In this document: one piece after another, positions 23,492 to 29,543 of the stretch
Layout of the letters: each line of letters opens with the position of its first letter
How positions within the stretch are numbered: the first letter of the stretch is position 1
Source of the DNA: Prevotella sp. UBA6447
GTDB lineage: Bacteria > Bacteroidota > Bacteroidia > Bacteroidales > Bacteroidaceae
Length of the DNA stretch: 29,543 nt
Direction of reading: 5' to 3'
NCBI GenBank assembly: GCA_002437115.1
Contig: DJOD01000003.1
Location: 1 to 29,543 of the forward strand
Program-made: the position numbers and the translations under genes
The notes under the pieces: generated by a model
What the model saw: only the letters and a program-made list of their open reading frames with translations
Database searches by the model: none
Told to the model about the DNA's origin: nothing

Positions 23492-25729
23492 CTACGCCAG
23501 CGTCACTTTCCGCCAGTGCTGGCGGTCCACCTTCTCGAGCCACCCCTGCGCCTTCCATCGCGAGAGGATGGTCTTGAGGGAGTTGGCTGTGCACTCTCCC
23601 GCCTTGAGCTGCTGGAGGTCGGCCAGGGTGAAGACGGGCGGCAGCTGGTCGTAGACCGACACGTTGCGCCCTTGCCTGGCGGCGCGGTTCTCGGCCGAGG
23701 CATACTGCTTGTCGAGCTGCTCGCCGAAGGTCCTGATCTGCCCGTCGAGGGTGAGCTCGGCCACCCGCAGGGCGAAGTCCACGGTCTGCTGGCTTTCCTC
23801 GGTCGCGCCCGTGAGCAGATGGCAGACCGCTCCGCACCTGAAGCCGATGACGGCAGCGCGCTTGCGGTAGGTGTCCTTCACGTGGTCTATGTCCTTGGCG
23901 GCCTCGAGACGCTTCTGCTCCACCCACCGGGCGATGGCCTCGCGCAGGCGCGGCGTGTCCACGAGTCCCGTGGCCGACCGCAGGCGTGTCACGCCCTCGT
24001 CGACCTGCTGCTCGTCGTCGGGCGTGCGCCGGGTGTAGTGGGGCATGGGCGCAAAGGAGTTGTCGGGCATGTCGGCCACGATGACGCGCGAGGAGAGGCC
24101 GTTCTCGATGTTGTCGGCCTTGAAGCACTGTCGCATGGCGCCGTAGGTGCCGAGCATGGTCCAGTTGTAGGCCACGTTGACCACGCCGCTCTCGGCCTGG
24201 TCGGAGTTGTAGTCCTGTCCCCACTCGCCGTGGTCGAAGGCCAGTCGGTAGATGTCGTATTTCGACGACCACGAGCCGGCCCCGTTGGTCTTGCGCAGGG
24301 TGTCGAGCTCCTCTCCGAATGAGTACTCGGTGTGGCCCCTGGCGTTCTTGAACCGCTTGAGCAGCGTGCTGCAGCTCACGGTGACGGGCAGCACGCGGAT
24401 GAGCACCTGCGGGTCGTCGGGCAGTTTCTCGTTGGCCTTGCGGCTTTTCTTCTTCGCTTTCCACTCGTCCTCGCGCTGGCGTGCCAGGCGGTCTTCGGCT
24501 TCGAGCTGCCGTTTCCACAGGTCCACGGCCTTCTTGCACGTGCTCTTGCCCGAGGCCTGGTCGCCCAGGATGACGGACATCAGTCCGAGCCTCTGCCGCG
24601 CCCCGTCGCAGTATTCCACCTCCACGCCGTCGGCGTAGGCGGCGGCGATGGGCATGACGGCGGCGATGACGGGCCACCACATGCTCTGGGGCACGCCGGC
24701 CAGCGAGGCCTTGAGGGCCGGTGGCAGGCCGTCGGCGGCGAAGGCCGGGGAGGGTGTCGGCGCGGCGCCCTGGTCGGCCCCCGGAGCTGTTGCGCCGTCG
24801 GTCTCGGCGTCGGCGCGGCGCGCCATGTCGATGGCTTCGCGGAGCGCGCGGCTGAGCCCCTTGGGCGGCTCCCTGCAGGCCGACTGCACGATGGCGCGCA
24901 TCTCCGTGGCGGGCAGCCCGCAGGTGGGCATGATGTCCTGCAGCAGCTGCGGGTCGTTGTCGCAGATGGCGCGCAGGGCGGCGGCCAGCTGGTAGAGCCT
25001 GACGTTGCGCTCGCCCTGCGCGGGCTGGCCTCCCGTGAGCGTCATCCAGCAGCCGATGATGCGCTCGTAGGGCAAGCCCCTGTACAGCCGGGCTGTGGTG
25101 TCCGTGGCGGCCGTGGTGTCCGTCGGCGCGGGTGTGGCGGCGCGTTCCGTGGCGCGCGGGGATGTGGCGGCGCGCTCCTGGTTCCGGCAGGCCTCGATGG
25201 CGAAGATGCGGTCGTCGAGGAAGAGCAGGTCGTCGGGCGAGGCGCTGGTGGTGAAGAAGACGCGCGTGAGGTCCTTGGCGCCCTTGTCGAAGGCCACGCC
25301 AAGCAGGTCGCTGGCCCACTGGAGGTTGGCCTCGTTGGAGAGCTCGGGCCTGCGGCTGAAGACGATGTGGTAGCCCTTGGTGGCGCTCCGCTCGAGCATG
25401 AGCAGGCCGAGCTCGTCTTTCTTGTCGAGGATGGTCTCGGGCGCGCTGGCCATGAGGCGGTCGTAGTCGGCCGACTGCGGGTCGAAGTCCACGTCCATGC
25501 CCACCGTGCCCGAGGGCGTGTCGGAGCCCCTGAGCGTGCCGTCGGCGGCGGGCAGGCACGAGTAGTTCATCTCGACCAGGCGGCGCTTGGCGGCCTGGCT
25601 GCCCTGTCGCGCCAGGCGCAGGTTGGCCAGCTGGGCGGAACTGTTGCGCAGCCGCAGGTACTCGTCGCGGCTCCTGACGGGGCGGGCCACCTTGTGGCCC
25701 TGCTCCGTGGTGACGAGGAAGACGCTCAT
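23492..25729 (-). CDS. AEP-type primase / DUF3987 helicase fusion protein
   Basis: The start ATG 25729 overlaps the upstream stop as ATGA and gives 745 residues. Residues 1-180 resemble the BT4734-type archaeo-eukaryotic primase domain: D79-x-D81 (GMDVDFD), a KGYH segment with H121, and D148...KD153-LTR156 before VFFTTS. A Pro/Ala/Thr-rich linker (186-214) and a primase C-terminal helical segment (GERNVRLYQLAAALRAICDND, 239-259) follow. The DUF3987 P-loop ATPase has Walker A GDQASGKST (389-397). The last 50 residues look like a winged helix (TLADLQQLKAGECTANSLKTILSRW). The protein should prime and unwind DNA for an element's replication. It is strongly GC-rich. Other long frames on both strands over it are Arg/Gly-rich artefacts. 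Confidence 0.87.
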   Translation of the reverse strand: MSVFLVTTEQGHKVARPVRSRDEYLRLRNSSAQLANLRLARQGSQAAKRRLVEMNYSCLPAADGTLRGSDTPSGTVGMDVDFDPQSADYDRLMASAPETILDKKDELGLLMLERSATKGYHIVFSRRPELSNEANLQWASDLLGVAFDKGAKDLTRVFFTTSASPDDLLFLDDRIFAIEACRNQERAATSPRATERAATPAPTDTTAATDTTARLYRGLPYERIIGCWMTLTGGQPAQGERNVRLYQLAAALRAICDNDPQLLQDIMPTCGLPATEMRAIVQSACREPPKGLSRALREAIDMARRADAETDGATAPGADQGAAPTPSPAFAADGLPPALKASLAGVPQSMWWPVIAAVMPIAAAYADGVEVEYCDGARQRLGLMSVILGDQASGKSTCKKAVDLWKRQLEAEDRLARQREDEWKAKKKSRKANEKLPDDPQVLIRVLPVTVSCSTLLKRFKNARGHTEYSFGEELDTLRKTNGAGSWSSKYDIYRLAFDHGEWGQDYNSDQAESGVVNVAYNWTMLGTYGAMRQCFKADNIENGLSSRVIVADMPDNSFAPMPHYTRRTPDDEQQVDEGVTRLRSATGLVDTPRLREAIARWVEQKRLEAAKDIDHVKDTYRKRAAVIGFRCGAVCHLLTGATEESQQTVDFALRVAELTLDGQIRTFGEQLDKQYASAENRAARQGRNVSVYDQLPPVFTLADLQQLKAGECTANSLKTILSRWKAQGWLEKVDRQHWRKVTLA

Positions 25730-26103
25730 TTGCGCAACTGGCTGTTGACGATGGCTTCGGCTGCCTCGTTGGCCTCCGAGACGACCACCTGGCCGATGTT
25801 GACATTCTCCTCGGGGCTCACCTTGATCCACACCTGCACGGCGCCGTCCTTGGTGCGGCTGACGCGTCCGTGGGCGAGCTTCCTGATGAGCTGCGCCACC
25901 GACCGGAGGCGGGGCTTGGCGGCGAAGTCGAAGGTGCCGTCGGTCATCTGCTGGGCCACGCCGGCCATGCGCCTCATGCGGGGCACGGCGCCGGGCACGG
26001 GCTCGTGGGGGGAGAAGAGGAAGTACTTGCGCTCGTCGTAGAAGGCCATGCCTTCGAGCTGCACGTGGTCACAGTTTGTGACGTTATGGTTTTTGGTTTC
26101 CAT
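25726..26103 (-). CDS. Hypothetical protein of the phage-like module, 125 residues
   Basis: The start is placed at ATG 26103 (METKNHNVTNCDHVQLEGMAF), since the in-frame extension to 26163 is Pro-rich and lies in the spacer after the OB-fold gene. The body has a short N-terminal strand region, an Arg-rich helix (VPRMRRMAGVAQQM), a basic segment (AAKPRLRSVAQLIRKLAHGRVSRTK) and a strand/helix end (VQVWIKVSPEENVNIGQVVVSEANEAAEAIVNSQLRK). The positive patches suggest nucleic-acid binding, but I recognise no family. It overlaps the primase-helicase by 4 bases and follows the OB-fold gene by 72 bases, so a replication accessory role is inferred. Confidence 0.7.
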   Translation of the reverse strand: METKNHNVTNCDHVQLEGMAFYDERKYFLFSPHEPVPGAVPRMRRMAGVAQQMTDGTFDFAAKPRLRSVAQLIRKLAHGRVSRTKDGAVQVWIKVSPEENVNIGQVVVSEANEAAEAIVNSQLRK

Positions 26104-26175
26104 GACTGTTTCTTTGGTCTTTACGGGCGTCGGCGGAGTGGGGGAGGGCCGCCGCAAGCCCAAGTGTTATGTTAA

Positions 26176-26460
26176 TCACTGCACGCGCAGCTTCATGATG
26201 TCGGTGACGAGGATGTCCTGGAACGCCTGCCCGCCATACTCGCGCACGGTGAAGCGCAGGCGGACGGCCACCATGTCGCCCGCGTCGAAGCGCAGCTGGG
26301 CCGTGTTGCCGAGCATGGCCGCGGCGTACTGGTTCTCATACTTGCCGCCCATCTCCTGCAACACGACGTTGCACTTGGCGACCTGTCCGCTCTCGCTCTT
26401 CTGGCTCTGCACGGCGAAGGCCTCGCCCTGCCGCACCACTCTCATGATTTTTGTCTCCAT
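26176..26460 (-). CDS. DUF3127-like OB-fold (single-strand-binding-like) protein
   Basis: A 94-residue protein predicted to be nearly all beta strands: IMRVVRQGEAFAVQSQKSESGQVAKCNVVLQEM, then QLRFDAGDMVAVRLRFTVREYGGQAFQDILVTDIMKL. The strand order and the final R-E-Y/W-x-G-x-x-F-x-D pattern resemble DUF3127, an OB-fold family related to single-strand DNA-binding proteins. Its place as the first sizeable gene before a primase-helicase supports a role in binding single-stranded DNA. The start is ATG 26460 (METKIMRV). About 190 bases of leader separate it from a candidate promoter. Confidence 0.68.
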   Translation of the reverse strand: METKIMRVVRQGEAFAVQSQKSESGQVAKCNVVLQEMGGKYENQYAAAMLGNTAQLRFDAGDMVAVRLRFTVREYGGQAFQDILVTDIMKLRVQ

Positions 26461-26489
26461 GTCTCTTTTTCCTTTTTTGTGTGGGTTCG

Positions 26490-26564
26490 TTACTTTTTCT
26501 TGCTTCCGCTCGCGCTGACGCTGAACGTAAACTTCCAGAGGGTGAAGGTGAAGAAGATGCTCAT
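26490..26564 (-). CDS. Candidate 24-residue small protein at the head of the phage-like operon
   Basis: ATG 26564 to TAA 26490 encodes an alternating hydrophobic/polar peptide (MSIFFTFTLWKFTFSVSASG then SKKK). It is preceded by an A-rich stretch (AAAAAAAAAGACAACGACAC) like those before real Bacteroidetes starts, and lies 29 bases before the OB-fold gene and about 80 bases after the predicted transcription start. The alternation suggests a beta hairpin or an insertion into a membrane surface. It is too short for statistical support, and a leader-peptide role is equally possible. Confidence 0.4.
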   Translation of the reverse strand: MSIFFTFTLWKFTFSVSASGSKKK

Positions 26565-26618
26565 TGTGTCGTTGTCTTTTTTTTTAATTGTTTTTGAATG
26601 TTTTGTCTCGCAACCCCT

Positions 26619-26638
26619 CCGGCGCCGCTTGGCGCCCG
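26619..26638. repeat. GGCGCC inverted repeat just inside the predicted transcript
   Basis: GGCGCC (26621-26626), GCTT, GGCGCC (26631-26636), flanked by CC and GG. It lies about 10-30 bases past the predicted start of transcription, where an operator or attenuator hairpin could act. Confidence 0.45.
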
Positions 26639-26654
26639 GTGAGGATTACGGTGG

Positions 26655-26689
26655 CAAAGGTAGTGGAAATCGAAATGCCTGGAAACAAA
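26655..26689 (-). promoter_or_regulatory. Candidate promoter of the phage-like module
   Basis: On the minus strand TACCTTTG (26662-26655) is a full -7 match. A TTTC lies 19 bases upstream (26685-26682) and a TTTG 23 bases upstream (26689-26686). Transcription would begin near 26648. Confidence 0.55.
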
Positions 26690-26727
26690 AAAATCCCCCA
26701 CGGATCCGTTTGGTGGATGTGGGGGAT
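26687..26727 (-). terminator. Rho-independent terminator of the hsdR operon
   Basis: Read on the minus strand, ATCCCCCAC and GTGGGGGAT form a perfect 9-bp stem around 17 bases, followed by a run of seven T. It is 37 bases past the stop of the 371-residue gene and separates that operon from the phage-like module. Confidence 0.85.
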
Positions 26728-26764
26728 ATACTTTGTGATTTTGGGGGATATGCGTGGTGGACGG

Positions 26765-27880
26765 TTATCTGAACTTTTCTATTTTCCTCGCATTTATTCT
26801 TTTGCCGGGCTTGGCGTATCTGGCTTCCGTGAACTCTTCGTCCAAAACGTCAGCTATCCGTTTGTATCGGTCGCAACATTGAGGCGCATTGGTGTCTTCA
26901 AGCGACCATTCGCTGTAGTCTGTATTCTTGAAATAGGAATCTACTTTCTTGAAGTCTCCTTTGGAGAAATTGAGCTTTTGGTAGAACACGGAGCTCATGA
27001 AGTCTATGAAGCGTGCCTGTACGGAACTCTTGAGCCATCGCTTGGTTTTAAACACTTTGTAGACGATGTACCATTGCCTTTGGGCGGTAAAGGTTTTGCC
27101 CTTTATCATCTCGTCCAGCTTTTTCATTACCTTATCAACATCTACATTGTCCTTGAAGATATGTTTTTTATAGATTGCTTCGTTCTTGATTTGGCAGTGT
27201 TCCTGTGCAATCTGATGGGCCAGGTATGCGCTCAGGAATTTATTTATATCCTCGTAGGTCTGCTCTTTTTGTTCTAAGATGTGATAGACGGTTGGCTTGG
27301 TTTTTCTTTCGACTTCGTGATATGTTTTTCCAAAGCGCGTTTCAAACAATTCCTTCCGTCGCTTTTTCAGCATGTATTTCTTCCGTTCGTCTTCATCGGG
27401 GTAATCCAGGACGCAGTCGTTGCTGTCCTGTGAGTAGATTACTTCGAGATGAGCCTTGTTCTCTGCCGCGTACCTGTCAAGTTCCTTGTCGAAGAGTCTT
27501 TCGTAGTAATGGTCGTCGACAAACGACTGCCTGAAGCCGGCCTGTCCTTCCTGGAGGAGCAGGAGGGTATCGTTGGTGACCGCCCACACGCTTTCATTGT
27601 CGAAGTCCTTGTAAAAGTTTAGCGCATTGACCGTCTTGCCGCTTATATCGGCGAATGTCATCTTTTGGTCGTCCAGCAGAGACCAGCCTATCTCCTCCTT
27701 GAGTGTGGCGAGCAACGTGTGGAATTCTTTCAATAGCTTGCGGATAATGTGCTTCCATGCATCTTTGATCTCGGGTAGGTTGGTGCTGTTTTCTTCCTCG
27801 TTAAGAAAGCCAACGCAGGCGCAGAAAGCGGTTGCCTTGGCCTTTAGCTTTTCTGTGTTTTCTTTGATTTCATTGCCCAT
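26765..27880 (-). CDS. Unrecognised protein encoded downstream of hsdR
   Basis: The start at ATG 27880 (MGNEIKENTEKLKAKATAF) is 23 bases after the hsdR stop; the long upstream open stretch in this frame is the Arg/Pro-rich shadow of hsdR. The 371-residue protein is soluble, charged and helical. Segments include LNEEENSTNLPEIKDAWKHIIRKLL, a Lys/Arg-rich stretch around DEDERKKYMLKKRRKELFETRF, and a C-terminal WYIVYKVFKTKRWLKSSVQARFIDF followed by KNTDYSEW. No catalytic motif, membrane helix or known domain is apparent. Its base composition is visibly more AT-rich than hsdR, suggesting separate origin. By position it may be an accessory of the restriction system, an immunity factor or an independent defence protein. 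Confidence 0.8.
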   Translation of the reverse strand: MGNEIKENTEKLKAKATAFCACVGFLNEEENSTNLPEIKDAWKHIIRKLLKEFHTLLATLKEEIGWSLLDDQKMTFADISGKTVNALNFYKDFDNESVWAVTNDTLLLLQEGQAGFRQSFVDDHYYERLFDKELDRYAAENKAHLEVIYSQDSNDCVLDYPDEDERKKYMLKKRRKELFETRFGKTYHEVERKTKPTVYHILEQKEQTYEDINKFLSAYLAHQIAQEHCQIKNEAIYKKHIFKDNVDVDKVMKKLDEMIKGKTFTAQRQWYIVYKVFKTKRWLKSSVQARFIDFMSSVFYQKLNFSKGDFKKVDSYFKNTDYSEWSLEDTNAPQCCDRYKRIADVLDEEFTEARYAKPGKRINARKIEKFR

Positions 27881-27903
27881 GGGCTTGGTGGTATGGAGAT
27901 AGG

Positions 27904-29543
27904 TTAGTTTTCCGGTTCTACATTTTCGTCCTCGTCTGCCCAGTGGTCGCACTGGCGCATCACGGTCTCCAGCGCCTTCTCGGCATCCTTGGGCGGATAC
28001 TTGTATTTCTTCAGGAGCCGCTTCACCATCACTCTCATCTTGGCGCGAGCCGACTCCTTGCGGTTCCAGTCGATGGTGCGGTTCTTGTGCAGCGTCTCGG
28101 TCAGCTCCTTGGTCAGTGCCTTGAATTGCTCGTCGGTGTAGGCTTGGCGCACGCCTTCGGGGGTGGAGAGGGCGTCGTAGAAGGCTTTCTCCTCGGGTGT
28201 GAGCCCCAGGTCGACAGCCTCCTTCTCTTCCTCCTTCATCTGCTCCGCCATCTTCAGGAGTTCCTCGATGACCTCCTCGTTGGTCAAGAGGCCTTTCAGA
28301 TAGTTGGAGAGGCTGCGCGAGAGCATGTCCGAGAAGAGATCGCTCCGGGTGACGTTGGACTTCTGCTGCTGGCGTATCTTCTCCTTCATCAGCTTGGTGA
28401 GCAGTTCCACGGCGAGGTTGCGTTCCTTCATGTTCTTGATTTCCCGGATGAAGGCCTCGTCGAAGAGCGAGAACTCCCTCTGCCGGTCGCCGAAGAGGTT
28501 GATTACGCCATCGGTCTTCACGCTCTGGCGGAGCAGGTCGGAGATGCGCTGGTTGATCTCGTGGGTAGTTATCTTGCCCTTCTGCGAGAGTTTCGCCAGC
28601 AGCACCCTCGCGGCGTCCATGTAGCACGCCTCCATCTTCTCCCTGTCGCTCAGCAGCGAGCGGCAGAGGGTGGTGGCGCCGCGCAGCGTGGCGCTGTGCT
28701 CCATGAAGTTCTTCTTCTGCGTCAGCTTGGCGGGCGAGGAGAGGAAGTTGACGCCGCCCAGGATGAGGGAGGCCCGCTTGGCGTTCGTGCCCTCGAAGAA
28801 CGCCGAGTAGTCGAAGCCGTGCAGCAGGTCACGGCAAATCTCCAGCTCTTCCTTCCATTTCAGCAGGGCTGTCTTGGCAATGTCGGGGTCGCCGAAGCGG
28901 CGGCGGTCTCGGTTGGTGTACTGCTGCATGGCGACTTTCAGGGCCTGGGCGATGCCTACGTAGTCCACGATCAGTCCGCCTTCCTTCTTCTCGCCGTCCT
29001 TCATCTGGAACACTCGGTTCACGCGGGCGATGGCCTGCATCAGGTTGTGGCCGCTCATCGGCTTGTAGACGTACATGGTGGCGAGCGACGGAACGTCGAA
29101 GCCTGTGAGCCACATGTCCCTGACGATGGCTATCTTCATCGGGTCATCGTCGTCCTTGAACTTGCGTGCCAATTCTTTCTTGTATTGCTCGCCTCCGATG
29201 ATTTCCTGCCAGTCGGTAGGGTCTTGGTTCGATGAGCTCATCACCACCTTCACCTTCTCCGTCCAGCCGGGGCGCAGCTCCAGCATCTTGCGGTAAATCT
29301 TGATGGCTATCTCTCGGGTCAGCGCCACAATCATCGCCTTGCCGGTCAAGAGGTGGGCTCGGTTTTGCTCGTAGTGGTCGATGATGTCGCGCACCAGGGT
29401 GTCGATGGTGTGGTCGTCGCCGAGGATTACTTCCAGTCGGCTGTGCTCCTGCTTCGCCTTCTTGATTTGCTCGTCGGTGGCTCCCTCGTCGCTGAGGTGG
29501 TCGAACTCGTCGTTGAGCATCTTCAGGGTGTCCTCGTCGAGGT
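27904..29543 (-). CDS. hsdR: Type I restriction endonuclease subunit R (partial, 5' end off the window)
   Basis: The frame is open to the right edge. The visible 546 codons are the C-terminal part of HsdR: end of the second RecA-like domain (AMIVALTREIAIKIYRKM, then IVRDMWLTGFDVPSLATMYVYKPM, and motif VI QAIARVNRVF), then the helical C-terminal region that docks to the modification complex. The PD-(D/E)xK nuclease and helicase motif I lie outside the window. HsdR translocates DNA and cuts it when the site is unmethylated; hsdM and hsdS should be further right or elsewhere. No frameshift or internal stop appears, so the gene is probably intact. Confidence 0.92.
   Translation of the reverse strand, partial: LDEDTLKMLNDEFDHLSDEGATDEQIKKAKQEHSRLEVILGDDHTIDTLVRDIIDHYEQNRAHLLTGKAMIVALTREIAIKIYRKMLELRPGWTEKVKVVMSSSNQDPTDWQEIIGGEQYKKELARKFKDDDDPMKIAIVRDMWLTGFDVPSLATMYVYKPMSGHNLMQAIARVNRVFQMKDGEKKEGGLIVDYVGIAQALKVAMQQYTNRDRRRFGDPDIAKTALLKWKEELEICRDLLHGFDYSAFFEGTNAKRASLILGGVNFLSSPAKLTQKKNFMEHSATLRGATTLCRSLLSDREKMEACYMDAARVLLAKLSQKGKITTHEINQRISDLLRQSVKTDGVINLFGDRQREFSLFDEAFIREIKNMKERNLAVELLTKLMKEKIRQQQKSNVTRSDLFSDMLSRSLSNYLKGLLTNEEVIEELLKMAEQMKEEEKEAVDLGLTPEEKAFYDALSTPEGVRQAYTDEQFKALTKELTETLHKNRTIDWNRKESARAKMRVMVKRLLKKYKYPPKDAEKALETVMRQCDHWADEDENVEPEN

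Noticed and set aside
23439..25805. A 788-codon minus-strand frame overlapping the primase-helicase gene
   Set aside because: Product is Arg/Pro/Gly/His-rich without domains; the frame two bases away carries the DxD, Walker A and winged-helix motifs. High GC keeps several frames open.
24332..26041. A 569-codon plus-strand frame antisense to the primase-helicase
   Set aside because: Ala/Gly/Val-rich with no motif or promoter; a typical antisense artefact in GC-rich coding DNA.
27881..28627. N-terminal 249-codon extension of the 371-residue protein
   Set aside because: The extension is the out-of-frame shadow of hsdR, Arg/Pro/Gly-rich; a sensible ATG follows the hsdR stop by 23 bases.
27943..29235. 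A 430-codon plus-strand frame antisense to hsdR
   Set aside because: Leu/Val/His-rich low-complexity product; the opposite strand encodes clear HsdR motifs.
22950..29543. CRISPR array or prophage structural genes in the accessory right part
   Set aside because: Looked for regularly spaced 25-40 base repeats and for capsid, portal, terminase or integrase motifs; none found. The TGTAACC copies are too short and too close for CRISPR.

Overview
The window looks like a chromosomal segment of a Bacteroidales bacterium, probably Prevotella-like. Support comes from repeated Bacteroidetes-type promoters (TTTG, 19-20 bases, TAnnTTTG), A-rich instead of Shine-Dalgarno initiation regions, an UpxY-type NusG-like antiterminator, a 550-residue PPi-dependent phosphofructokinase, two GH25 muramidases, a golvesin-domain amidase and a DUF3987 primase-helicase. 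I judged relatedness from remembered family motifs only; no database search was run.

Layout. (1) 1-4424, minus strand, AT-rich: an operon-like array read leftwards and running off the left edge. It holds an UpxY-type antiterminator, a short LanC-like protein, a GT4 glycosyltransferase with an unusual C-terminal extension, a GT-A galactosyltransferase-like enzyme, and a degenerate C39 peptidase-VKOR (disulfide-forming) fusion. This resembles a peptide natural-product maturation and secretion locus whose precursor and transporter are not in view. (2) 4425-4836: a divergent control region with a leftward promoter, a long upxY leader and a perfect 7+6+7 palindrome. (3) 4837-7712, plus: uxuA-uxuB for hexuronate catabolism. 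(4) 7861-7934: tRNA-Pro(UGG) with a textbook promoter and terminator. (5) 8039-10954: two GH25 muramidases around a membrane-anchored zinc-ribbon protein. (6) 11144-12796, minus: pfp. (7) 13027-22855, plus: housekeeping genes: a small conserved protein, a PlsC-type acyltransferase, a golvesin-domain amidase, a 110-residue protein, a YgiQ-type radical SAM protein, a PP2C-like protein, truA, an EamA transporter and dapA.

(8) 22959-26564, minus, very GC-rich: a compact phage-like module with a 24-residue leader ORF, an OB-fold (DUF3127-like) protein, a 125-residue protein, an AEP-primase/DUF3987-helicase fusion and a DUF5675 protein with an L,D-transpeptidase-like motif. No integrase, capsid or portal gene is visible. 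(9) 26765-29543, minus: the 3' half of a type I restriction hsdR followed by an unrecognised 371-residue protein, ending in a strong terminator.

The two places most likely to hold something not well described are the C39-VKOR / LanC-like / glycosyltransferase array at the left edge and the replication-lysis mini-module next to the restriction operon at the right.
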